Source: JAJCYK01 sp965212195 (lineage in GTDB: Bacteria > Bacteroidota > Bacteroidia > Cytophagales > Cyclobacteriaceae). From it: a stretch of DNA of 64,000 nucleotides. Positions 31,768 to 39,952 of this stretch are shown here, piece by piece; positions within the stretch are counted from its first letter, which is position 1, and the number at the start of each line of letters is the position of its first letter. The position numbers were made by a program, and so were the translations under genes. The notes under the pieces were generated by a model. That model saw only the letters and a program-made list of their open reading frames with translations, searched no databases and was not told the DNA's origin. The stretch lies in assembly GCA_965212195.1 (NCBI GenBank), contig CBDBUW010000021.1, positions 124,001 to 188,000 on the forward strand, given 5' to 3'.

Positions 31768-32585
31768 TAGCAAAGAGTAAGATTATTGGAAAAATCAGGT
31801 TCACTCCAAGACAATGGAACTACATCTTGTTCACTGTTGATAGTTAAAACACTCCAGTCACCGCTCTGCTGCAGAAAACCGTTCACCTCCACGGTTTCCC
31901 CAATGCGTGCCGCCAGATCTTTTGCAGTACCTTCTTTCATGATCATCAGATGATAATTAACCCGATCCAATTTATCCCGGACTTTTAATACTGCTGGGAT
32001 ACCACCGGATATGCAGCGGATAGCACAGGACCTGTGAGGCTTCCCGAAACCGGGCTTCATCACCCCGAAGTAACATTTGGCGTCTACAATTTCACCCACG
32101 AATTTAGTTTGTTCATACTGAACATTGGCTGGGGATATTTCGGACCATTCTCCGATCCCGGCCGGTCGCACTGCCGGTTGCATAGACTGAGGATCATTCA
32201 CTTCCAGTAAGGCCTTGCCGTCATAATAGATCAAGTGTCCCTTTACCGAAACCCAGGTTCCTAGATTTTGCTTCCATAACTTGGCTAATTCCTGACCCCC
32301 AATCTTGCCGAATTTCACTAATGGGATGGTTTGCAGTACCGGCATTTGATCCAGTTTTACGTTTTGATAATAATGAATGGAAGGAACTGGATAATCGCTT
32401 AGGAATCCGGAAATAGTGGTTTCTTCAGCATATTCATAGGTGCTTCCTGCAAAACCACGTTGCTGTGAGGCCAGTACCCAGGCCAGAAGCAATACTAGCA
32501 CACCAAGTAATATGACAACTCTTTTGACGTGCTTGCCGATGCCCGGAGGGGCTTTGGGATTGTATCCTATATAAAACTCAGCCAT
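31764..32585 (-). CDS. Membrane-anchored protein with a cysteine motif, partner of the Rieske/ferric-reductase fusion
   Basis: 273 aa. One N-terminal membrane segment (about 22-40, VVILLGVLVLLLAWVLA) is followed by an extracytoplasmic part. Its notable motif is VDAKCYFGVMKPG followed by HRSCAIRCISGGIP, three cysteines and a histidine that could bind a cofactor or metal. I recognise this motif as recurring in proteins encoded next to Rieske/ferric-reductase fusions, but the family has no known function. The start follows the Rieske gene by 1 base, so the two are coupled. The last residues read through to a stop inside a tandem repeat, so the native C-terminus may have been altered. Confidence 0.8.
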   Translation of the reverse strand: MAEFYIGYNPKAPPGIGKHVKRVVILLGVLVLLLAWVLASQQRGFAGSTYEYAEETTISGFLSDYPVPSIHYYQNVKLDQMPVLQTIPLVKFGKIGGQELAKLWKQNLGTWVSVKGHLIYYDGKALLEVNDPQSMQPAVRPAGIGEWSEISPANVQYEQTKFVGEIVDAKCYFGVMKPGFGKPHRSCAIRCISGGIPAVLKVRDKLDRVNYHLMIMKEGTAKDLAARIGETVEVNGFLQQSGDWSVLTINSEQDVVPLSWSEPDFSNNLTLCY

Positions 32586-32586
32586 C

Positions 32587-33627
32587 TTAAGAAAATTGGA
32601 TTTTACACGGTTCTACGTAGGTGCCGGCGGGCAGGCCCTGGGGGTTTACCCATATTTCCTCACCGACCGTCTTAACTTCATAGGTGACCACTTTCTCATC
32701 GAAAGGAGGCGGTGAGGTCCCATTCGCTGGCGAATACTGATAGCCGTGCCAGGGACAAGTTATGCAACCGTCCACAATGCGACCCTCGCTCAACGGTCCG
32801 TTTTGATGTTTGCAGGCATTATCAACGGCCGATAAATTTCCTTCGTACCTGAAAATAGCAACGCTTTTATCATCTATTTGCGCCAATATTGCACGACTCT
32901 CTTTTATATCATCAACCATACATACTTTAACGTACCCATTTTCAATCACGGCTTTCAGTTGACGATCTCGCCGGTAAGTCTGATACCCACTGGCAACATG
33001 CAAGATAACCACCAGCCCTAAACCCAACGCCATTGTCACGATCAACAAGGGTGAATTTTCTACTTGAACGACCCCCAGTAATACATGCATTATGACCAGT
33101 GCATAGGCTACATAAACCAGCATATGCAATGATTTCCACACTTTCGGACTGAGATTTTTTAACCAAAAATCGTGGCTACTGGCAGCCATTAGAAATAAAA
33201 TTATCAGTGCTACAAACCCCAGTGACTGGAAAGGAAATCTCATTAGTTCTCCGTAATGGGTATTGGATACAAAAACGGAGACCAGTGGATTAATGTCGCC
33301 AAAGGCATGGAACTGCAAAATGCCAAATAATCCATGCGCCAATGCTATAATAAACATGGTAACGCCTAGGTGCCGACGGTTATATAGTAAGGGCAGGAAC
33401 CTTTTATCCAAGCGGCTTAGTGGTCCGATTACTAGAATGACATGCAGCATAATCAGCGCTAAGGACCCGGTAGATCGTGCAATCAATGTAGGTGGGACTA
33501 CCTCCGGATGGTACCATAAGTTAAAGAGTACAAAGCTGATCAGGTACAAGGCCACTAAACTCACCATTACCAGATCATAGATCTTTTTTTGACGATTCCA
33601 TAAAACTGCTTGGTAGTTGACACTCAT
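32587..33627 (-). CDS. Ferric-reductase-like membrane cytochrome fused to a Rieske [2Fe-2S] domain
   Basis: 346 aa. Six membrane segments (about residues 18-225) form a ferric-reductase-like domain. It has histidine pairs suited to two b-type hemes: RRHLGVTMFIIALAH and LHMLVYVAYALVIMH. A cytosol- or periplasm-facing Rieske domain follows (about 235-346) with ligands in CKHQNGPL and CITCPWHGYQY. The proline loop (SPPPFDEK) is present. The protein should move electrons between heme and a 2Fe-2S cluster, but donor and acceptor are unknown. It lies second to last in a tight minus-strand operon with 33630, 34055 and 31764. Confidence 0.87.
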   Translation of the reverse strand: MSVNYQAVLWNRQKKIYDLVMVSLVALYLISFVLFNLWYHPEVVPPTLIARSTGSLALIMLHVILVIGPLSRLDKRFLPLLYNRRHLGVTMFIIALAHGLFGILQFHAFGDINPLVSVFVSNTHYGELMRFPFQSLGFVALIILFLMAASSHDFWLKNLSPKVWKSLHMLVYVAYALVIMHVLLGVVQVENSPLLIVTMALGLGLVVILHVASGYQTYRRDRQLKAVIENGYVKVCMVDDIKESRAILAQIDDKSVAIFRYEGNLSAVDNACKHQNGPLSEGRIVDGCITCPWHGYQYSPANGTSPPPFDEKVVTYEVKTVGEEIWVNPQGLPAGTYVEPCKIQFS

Positions 33628-33629
33628 GA

Positions 33630-34058
33630 CTATAGTGCGATTTTATGAAACACAGTACGGTTTATTGGATCGTAGAAAAGCAGGTACTGACCATGGACCA
33701 CTTCGCCATTGGTGCTAAAATAATAGGTATTTCTGCTGTCGATCTGACCCAGCATTTGAGCCAAATTAATATCGTCCGAATCATCAGTCGCTAAAAATAT
33801 GCTGGCACCAGGTACTCTTAGTGCTTGTTTTAAGGTAATTTCTACACCTGGATTGTCCGCACCTTTGAGTATACTGATGCTAACCAGATCATCCTCACTT
33901 AATTTTTCGACGGAAGCGTTCTGCGGTCTTTGATGGGATATGATTTCCCCAAATTTATCTTTAGGAATAGCTAGCAAAGCGGCAACAAAACCCAGCGGAA
34001 GTAAAACTGCAAGTATTATCCAGGTCCTAAAATGTCGATTTCGTAGTTGATAGATCAT
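33630..34058 (-). CDS. Single-pass membrane protein of unknown function
   Basis: 142 aa from the ATG at 34058, which overlaps the upstream TGA as ATGA. A longer reading to 34094 would overlap that gene by 40 bases, so the coupled start is preferred. The N-terminus is basic and followed by a membrane helix (TWIILAVLLPLGFVAALLAI). The rest is a soluble beta-rich domain with EITLKQALRVPGASIFL and NTYYFSTNGEVVHGQYLLFYD. No recognised domain. Spacing of 2 bases to the Rieske fusion suggests a subunit or assembly factor of that system. Confidence 0.7.
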   Translation of the reverse strand: MIYQLRNRHFRTWIILAVLLPLGFVAALLAIPKDKFGEIISHQRPQNASVEKLSEDDLVSISILKGADNPGVEITLKQALRVPGASIFLATDDSDDINLAQMLGQIDSRNTYYFSTNGEVVHGQYLLFYDPINRTVFHKIAL

Positions 34059-34267
34059 GACCTTCCGCTCCATTTTCTCCACAACCATGGCCAAAAAACC
34101 ACTATCCCAGGAAAGATCAACATTTTAAACCCCCAGCTACTACCTTTGGCTCCTTGGTCCAAATGGGATAACCCTTTGATGTAAAGAGTGATGCCAAAGA
34201 TTATGCCGGCGACGATGTATAGCAATACCACCATGAGGGCGGTAGTTACCAAAGATGATATCCACAT
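34055..34267 (-). CDS. Small two-helix membrane protein
   Basis: 70 aa with two predicted membrane helices (LVTTALMVVLLYIVAGIIFG and GFKMLIFPGIVVFWPWLW). It is first in the four-gene Rieske/ferric-reductase operon and coupled to the next gene through ATGA. Length and topology suit a small subunit of a membrane redox complex. No homologue is recognised. Confidence 0.65.
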   Translation of the reverse strand: MWISSLVTTALMVVLLYIVAGIIFGITLYIKGLSHLDQGAKGSSWGFKMLIFPGIVVFWPWLWRKWSGRS

Positions 34268-34318
34268 ATAGCTGCGTGTAAAAGGAATATAATATAGAAA
34301 ATCTCTGGCAAAAAGTAA

Positions 34319-35377
34319 TTAGCTTCCACTTCTAGCCAATTTTTTATAGGTAAAAAGACCCATACGCATTCGGTAAGCATCCTTAAAGGACATAAAAGAC
34401 TGCCCCCTGTGCTTATTGAAGACGCTTAAACGATATATAACATTCCATTGCCTGATAATATCTTTAAAGGCCTGTATAAGTGAGTAGGAAGGGTCATATA
34501 TGTGAGCGGGCTCTGCACCCACTCCGTTGATTTCCAGTATTTTTACATGGCCTGCCTTTAAGGCTTCAAGACTGGTACATTTCAGATCGAAACGTCCAAA
34601 ATAAATACCGTCTAACTGGTGGCTGATGCCATCGAAAACCTTGGTTATTCGATCGTCTATCAAATGATTTCCGTTGATAAACATTGCCCCTCGACAATGA
34701 TTTCCCAGAGGGACCAGTTCCACCAATTCACCGTTTGCCGGAACTCTATCCATTAAGTAGGCATGGGTATGTATCAAGGTATCCAGTTGTAGCTTTGCCC
34801 TATCAGATTTTTTGATTAGCTCTAAGATGTTGGATGTTCCGTCTCCGTGTACCGATAGGTACTTTTTAACAGTAAGGGACGAGACGGTCCCGGATCTTTG
34901 GTTGGGAAACCGGTAGTACATGACGCTGAGTTCCATGGGACTGTCTATGTATTCCTGCAGCAGGAAGTCCACTTTTAGTTCTTGTAAATACTCCGCTAGT
35001 TCCTCTTGATTAGTTATTTTCTTAACTAAAAATCCCCGGGATCCAATATTGGGCTTTGCAATCAGAGGAAAGTCCAGTCCCGAAGCTTTTAGATTCTGTA
35101 ATACCTCCTTAAGCGCATAACCATTTTCCACATACATGGTTGTCGGCAAGTATTGCTTAGGGACTTTTTCCAGTACCTTTATTTTGGATTCCCCCATCAT
35201 ACCACCAGTCTCTATTCCCGGATTGGCGGCGCTGAAAAAGAAAGGGGATCGTGCTTTTATGGATAGGTACAAATAATACAGGAATGGAGGGGTATAGATC
35301 AACTCAAAGGGCCAATACTCCCAATTGAGCAACTTTATCATGAAATTGCTGGACTTAATTCGATTCCACAGTTTCAT
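34319..35377 (-). CDS. ATP-grasp family protein
   Basis: 352 aa from the ATG at 35377. A TTG at 35389 is also open, and both overlap the upstream NRDE stop. The central region reads as an ATP-grasp fold: FPLIAKPNIGSRGFLVKKI (ATP-binding lysine and glycine-rich loop), FLLQEYIDSPMELSVMYY, and the metal-binding end RFDLKC ... KILEINGVGAEPAHIYDP. These enzymes join a carboxylate to an amine or similar nucleophile using ATP. The substrate is unknown. Related D-Ala-D-Ala-ligase-like proteins of this size occur singly in Bacteroidota. Two short N-terminal hydrophobic stretches are present. Confidence 0.75.
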   Translation of the reverse strand: MKLWNRIKSSNFMIKLLNWEYWPFELIYTPPFLYYLYLSIKARSPFFFSAANPGIETGGMMGESKIKVLEKVPKQYLPTTMYVENGYALKEVLQNLKASGLDFPLIAKPNIGSRGFLVKKITNQEELAEYLQELKVDFLLQEYIDSPMELSVMYYRFPNQRSGTVSSLTVKKYLSVHGDGTSNILELIKKSDRAKLQLDTLIHTHAYLMDRVPANGELVELVPLGNHCRGAMFINGNHLIDDRITKVFDGISHQLDGIYFGRFDLKCTSLEALKAGHVKILEINGVGAEPAHIYDPSYSLIQAFKDIIRQWNVIYRLSVFNKHRGQSFMSFKDAYRMRMGLFTYKKLARSGS

Positions 35378-36086
35378 TTTCCAGATCAATGCGTTTACGG
35401 ACCTCTTGATCCTTTAACAGGTCAAGATGATGCATAACTGCCGATTGGTGGTATTTTTCTATACCTGTTATGCTCAAGGTTTGTACCTGGTTACCCCGGT
35501 TCATTACGAATCCATTGGATTGATCCAGTTCTCCACCATATCGGTGAAAATGCATCAGATCCTCTATGTCAGGCTGTTCATTTACCTTCAGCCACTGATG
35601 AAACCACGACCTACGCAGTTCACGGATTTCCAGGTCATACAGTGTGCTGGAGCTCCAGATATAAGCTTGATCCAATCTCAGGGGGGTCAGGTGTTTTTCA
35701 CGGCCGTCCCATCTGAATTCGACTAAGTACAGACCCTCATACATGATCATAGTAAAGGGTTCAATGTCATCGAAGTCGTAGTTTTTAACGAAATCATCGA
35801 TTTTTGTATAACCGAAAAAATCCAACAGTACTAATCCGCGACTGCGTTTGTAGGGAGGAAGGTGCCGGTGTTTTTTGAATGCACCGTTAAGCAGGCAGGC
35901 AACCTTATTTTTTGCAGAAACGGCGATCCAGGAGCCTCCCGACTTAGGGTCTTTGGGAAATAGATGGTGTTGGTTTTCTGATATCAGAATTTCCGGATGC
36001 TCAGCCGCTCTTGAATAGTTCTCATCACGGTTGGAAGTTAGAATAAAATGGTCCCGACCTTTGGGAATGTAGGTTACTGTGCACAT
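35355..36086 (-). CDS. NRDE/TANGO2-family protein
   Basis: 243 aa. The N-terminus MCTVTYIP, with Cys2 exposed after Met removal, is followed by the family's namesake motif in LTSNRDENYSRAA. The fold is thought to be Ntn-hydrolase-like. TANGO2 homologues are linked to lipid or heme handling in eukaryotes, and bacterial roles are unclear. It overlaps the DinB-like gene by 13 bases and the ATP-grasp gene by about 20, so the three form one operon. Confidence 0.88.
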   Translation of the reverse strand: MCTVTYIPKGRDHFILTSNRDENYSRAAEHPEILISENQHHLFPKDPKSGGSWIAVSAKNKVACLLNGAFKKHRHLPPYKRSRGLVLLDFFGYTKIDDFVKNYDFDDIEPFTMIMYEGLYLVEFRWDGREKHLTPLRLDQAYIWSSSTLYDLEIRELRRSWFHQWLKVNEQPDIEDLMHFHRYGGELDQSNGFVMNRGNQVQTLSITGIEKYHQSAVMHHLDLLKDQEVRKRIDLENETVESN

Positions 36087-36586
36087 GAATTCTTCTTAAA
36101 TCTCATGGTGCTGGGTGCAACACCAAAATCTTCAGGAAGTGCTACTTTGGGGGCAATTACAGTTAATCCAATTTTTATGATAGCCAGGTGATGTATTACG
36201 TGTTCCAGATTGTAAACCAGTTCCCTTTCCAGAGAGGTATCCACAATATTCAATACTTCCTGGTCGGCATCATATGAAATCTCCAGTTGAAGTTGCTTGC
36301 CTATATCAATAGCTTGCAGTTTTTTCATAATTGAGACCAGCACTATGCCTGCCATCTGGGGATCTTCCTGAATAGTTTTATTCCTCTTCCTTTGGTCATA
36401 ATTGACCGTGCCCTCTGTGCTCTGTTCTAAAAGACATTGATAAAATTCCAATATGTGTCTGGTATGCTCACCGATACTGGCAAACGACAATAATTCCAGC
36501 GGTTCTGCGTATAGTTGTTCATCTAGATTCCTTAAGTAATACTGAATATTAGACAGCTTGCTTAGGGTAGCCTCAATTAAATTCAT
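36074..36586 (-). CDS. DinB-like four-helix-bundle protein
   Basis: 170 aa, helical throughout. Histidines in GEHTRHILEFY and in HVIHHLAIIKIG are placed as the metal ligands of DinB/YfiT-type proteins, many of which are thiol-dependent transferases or stress proteins. Substrate is unknown. It is first in the three-gene operon with NRDE and ATP-grasp genes. The upstream gap (36587-36737) shows no clear promoter. Confidence 0.78.
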   Translation of the reverse strand: MNLIEATLSKLSNIQYYLRNLDEQLYAEPLELLSFASIGEHTRHILEFYQCLLEQSTEGTVNYDQRKRNKTIQEDPQMAGIVLVSIMKKLQAIDIGKQLQLEISYDADQEVLNIVDTSLERELVYNLEHVIHHLAIIKIGLTVIAPKVALPEDFGVAPSTMRFKKNSCAQ

Positions 36587-36737
36587 GAGTTAGCTTGTAA
36601 ATGGATATTTGTTAAAAATATCGTCTGATGTACTCCCAATAATATCTATTATTAACATAATATTAAAACAATCAGCCCAATAAATTAAGTGAACAACGTT
36701 ACCAAAAGATTAGTTTCTCCACACCCCCCAAATAATG

Positions 36738-37979
36738 CTAACTACCCTCCGTTAAGCCCAATCTTTGCACCAATTTTTTAACTGTAAGACCTTGAAAAAT
36801 AATGGAGAATACAACTACCGTGTAGGTAATGAAAACCAAAAATTCACGTTCGGGTAACTCTGTGGAAATGGACAGCGCCAGAGCAACTGAGATGCCCCCT
36901 CTTAGTCCTCCCCAAATCATCACCGTCGCGGTTTTTTGTTTGTTGGGTACCTTTAGTACTGATAGTGGAATATATACTGATATTACTCTTCCTATCAAAA
37001 CCACCACAATTGCCAGTATTCCCGACCAAAGGAAACTAAACTCAAAAGTAAGGATCAGTACTTCCAATCCGATTAGCACAAACAAGACTGCATTCAACAA
37101 CTCGTCCAGAAGCTCCCAAAAAAGATCGATATGCTGCTTTGATTTTTCGGAGAATACACTTGATTTCAATTTTGATCCCATAAAAAGACCGGCTACTACC
37201 ATAGCAAGTGGACCGGAAACATGGATGAGGGACGCCAGGGTATATCCACCCAGAGCCATGGCTACGGTGATCAACACTTCTATCTTGGGGGCATCTTCGA
37301 CTGACTTAAGCATACGATAGCCCAGATACCCTAATGCCAGGCCATAGACCAAGCCGCCAACAGCTTCTTCCGCAAATAGCTTGAGTGTTTCCGAAAGCTC
37401 GAAATGGCCGGAACCTTCCTTGGCGATCATGTAAATGGTTAGGAATACAACAACCCCCACGCCGTCATTGAATAAGGACTCTCCGCTTATTTTAAGTTCC
37501 AGGCTTTTATTGACTTTAGCCTCTTTAAAGATGGCCAATACCGCTATGGGGTCGGTAGGTGAAATCAAAGCCCCGAACAACATACAATAAATAAATTCGA
37601 TGGGATAATTAAAGAGCTGTAACCCAAAATAGAGGAGTCCTGCTATTACAAAAGTACTGATCAGTACACCTACTGTGGCGAAGCTGATAATAGACTTCCT
37701 TTCCGTGAGCAACTCACGCAGGTTAGTGTGTAATGCACCGGCAAAAAGCAGGCCACTGAGCATTACGTCCAGTAGCACTTCCTTAAAGTTAATGTCTTCC
37801 ACAACTTGACAGACTGTCACGAATAGCTCGTGATTGGTTTCCTGGATCACCACCATGATCCCTGCGGTTATCAGGGCCATGATCATCAAACCTATGGAGG
37901 TCGGCAGCTTAAAGAATCTATGATTTATATAACCAAAAAAGGCTGCCAGGGATATAATAAGGGTTAGGCTTTTAAACAT
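36738..37979 (-). CDS. Na+/H+ antiporter (CPA1 / NhaP-like)
   Basis: 413-aa inner-membrane protein with about 12 hydrophobic segments. CPA1 signatures are SPTDPIAVLAIFKEA and GESLFNDGVGVVVF, whose Asp residues form the ion site. It has no C-terminal TrkA_C domain. It starts 2 bases after the Rieske-ThDP gene stop, so it belongs to the same transcript as the two Rieske-fusion enzymes. Confidence 0.9.
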   Translation of the reverse strand: MFKSLTLIISLAAFFGYINHRFFKLPTSIGLMIMALITAGIMVVIQETNHELFVTVCQVVEDINFKEVLLDVMLSGLLFAGALHTNLRELLTERKSIISFATVGVLISTFVIAGLLYFGLQLFNYPIEFIYCMLFGALISPTDPIAVLAIFKEAKVNKSLELKISGESLFNDGVGVVVFLTIYMIAKEGSGHFELSETLKLFAEEAVGGLVYGLALGYLGYRMLKSVEDAPKIEVLITVAMALGGYTLASLIHVSGPLAMVVAGLFMGSKLKSSVFSEKSKQHIDLFWELLDELLNAVLFVLIGLEVLILTFEFSFLWSGILAIVVVLIGRVISVYIPLSVLKVPNKQKTATVMIWGGLRGGISVALALSISTELPEREFLVFITYTVVVFSIIFQGLTVKKLVQRLGLTEGS

Positions 37980-37981
37980 AT

Positions 37982-39931
37982 CTATATGAGAGCCACGTCC
38001 GTAACCACTTCCAGCATGGCCGTTCCGCGGTGGGCGAAAACCTGTTCCATAGCTTGCTCCAGATCTTCTCTGGAGGTAACTCTGATCCCTAAAGCGCCAC
38101 AGCTATTGGCATAATCTGCATAGTTTGGGTTGTGCAAGCTGGTTTGCCATACCTCAAACTCTCCGCTTCTTTGTTCTTTGGAGATCTTACCCAGTTCTGA
38201 ATTGTTGAGCAACACCAATTTTATTGGCATCTTATATTTGATTGCGGTGGTGAAGTCACCCAAATACTGGGTAAACCCTCCGTCTCCGGCCACTGCGCAT
38301 ATTGGCCGATCAGGAGCCGCAGCCCAAGCACCCATGGCAGCGGGGAATCCAAATCCTATGGATCCTAAATAACCCGACATCAGAACACTTTGATTAGAAG
38401 GTTCGAAGTACCTTCCAAAGCTGTAAGTATTATTACCCACATCCACTGCTATCACGGCGTTCTCCGGTACGTGTCTGTTCATGGCGTCAAAAACCGCAAT
38501 GGAGCTGATCCCTTTACCCCTGTCATCCTGCAAGCGCCGGCTTTTTTCTTCTTTCCAGATACGCCACCTCTCTGCTACCTGAGGTCTTTGGTCCTCAGTT
38601 TGGGTACGACCGTCTACTTCGGCGGTAAGGATTTCTAGCGTAACTCCTATTTCGCCCCATACGGCGGCTTCCACTGGATGGAATTTACTCAAGGCTTGAG
38701 GGTCGAAATCGATCTGTATGGTGGGTATTTTAGGGGTAATCCCGGTATGATTAGAAAATGAAGCTCCGAAAACACAGAGGAGATCGGCTTCGTTCATAAA
38801 CCAACTGGCGATGGGGGTCCCGCTTCTACCCAGGACCCCACAGCCCAAGGGGTGTGCATCGGGGATAAGACCCTTGCCCTTAAAGGTGGTGAGGACCGGT
38901 GCATTCAGCATTTCTGCAAAAGCAATGATCTGTTCCATGTTAAAACGTGCCCCGTGGCCAACTACGATCACCGGCCTTTTACTTTTTTTAATCATTTCCG
39001 ATGCCTTGTTGACCATTGATGGTGGCGGGGTAATATCCATGGAGGTAATTCGTCCTTCAGGTTTGGAAATGGATGCATGCTCCGGAGCCTTTAGAACCTG
39101 TACTTCATCGGGAAATGTCAAATGGCTCACATCCCGGCGCAGCAAAGCGGATTTAACCGCCAGCGCCATTAATTCACTGTGCTTACTGGTATGCTGAACG
39201 GTGTGATTAAATTCCGCAACCGTATCAAACGCAGCTTTGAGGTCCACTTCCTGAAAGGCCCCAGTACCCATCACCTGAGTATCTACCTGGCCGGTGAGGG
39301 CCAAAATGGGTACCCGATCAACTTTGGCATCCCATAAGCCTGTATACATATTCGTGCCCCCGGGGCCAGCAATGGCAAAGCAAGCCGCGGGTCGTCCGGT
39401 AAGCTTAGCATAGGCACTGGCCGCAAAGGCTCCGGCTCCCTCATGCCTTATACCGATATACTTTAATTTGCCTTTCTTTTCTTGACGTTGTAGGGCGTCA
39501 GCAAGACCCAAGTTTGAATGCCCTACCATGCCGAAAACCGTATCAATGCCCCACTCCACCATGGTTTCAGCCATGATATCAGCAACCGTTGCTGCATGTT
39601 CCGCTTCCTGCGGCACTCCCACGTAAACACCATCATCACGTACATCAATCGGGAAGGTAATGATACTGTCGTCGTGTCCCCCCGGGCTTTGCCCGGTATG
39701 AGGATCGAAGTCCCAGCCGTGCCAGGGACACCGCAGCAGTCCGTTTTCAATGGAACCCTCACCCAGAGGTCCTCCTTGATGGGGACATCTATTATCCAAG
39801 CCGCAAAATTTCCCTTGATGGTGAGTTAAACAAATGTTGGTATGGCCAGCAGTCACAGAAACTACTCGTCCTTCCGGTAATTCCTCGGCAGAGTCCAATA
39901 CTTTATGCCAATCTAGAGGTTGTTCAGTCAT
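37982..39931 (-). CDS. Rieske [2Fe-2S] domain fused to a ThDP-dependent enzyme
   Basis: 649 aa. Residues 1-100 are a ferredoxin-type Rieske domain with ligands Cys49, His51, Cys68 and His71 (CPHQGG, CPWHGW). Residues about 110-649 are a complete acetolactate-synthase/pyruvate-oxidase-type enzyme. The catalytic Glu is in RHEGAGAFAASAYAKLTG, the central domain contains PVIVVGHGARF, and the ThDP/Mg motif begins GDGGFTQYL and ends LLNNSELG. By family it should decarboxylate a 2-oxo acid, and the fused cluster could pass or accept electrons. The preceding gene is a second Rieske fusion, 21 bases upstream. The substrate is unknown. Confidence 0.88.
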   Translation of the reverse strand: MTEQPLDWHKVLDSAEELPEGRVVSVTAGHTNICLTHHQGKFCGLDNRCPHQGGPLGEGSIENGLLRCPWHGWDFDPHTGQSPGGHDDSIITFPIDVRDDGVYVGVPQEAEHAATVADIMAETMVEWGIDTVFGMVGHSNLGLADALQRQEKKGKLKYIGIRHEGAGAFAASAYAKLTGRPAACFAIAGPGGTNMYTGLWDAKVDRVPILALTGQVDTQVMGTGAFQEVDLKAAFDTVAEFNHTVQHTSKHSELMALAVKSALLRRDVSHLTFPDEVQVLKAPEHASISKPEGRITSMDITPPPSMVNKASEMIKKSKRPVIVVGHGARFNMEQIIAFAEMLNAPVLTTFKGKGLIPDAHPLGCGVLGRSGTPIASWFMNEADLLCVFGASFSNHTGITPKIPTIQIDFDPQALSKFHPVEAAVWGEIGVTLEILTAEVDGRTQTEDQRPQVAERWRIWKEEKSRRLQDDRGKGISSIAVFDAMNRHVPENAVIAVDVGNNTYSFGRYFEPSNQSVLMSGYLGSIGFGFPAAMGAWAAAPDRPICAVAGDGGFTQYLGDFTTAIKYKMPIKLVLLNNSELGKISKEQRSGEFEVWQTSLHNPNYADYANSCGALGIRVTSREDLEQAMEQVFAHRGTAMLEVVTDVALI

Positions 39932-39952
39932 AGTGGTTTGGGTTTATCTTGT

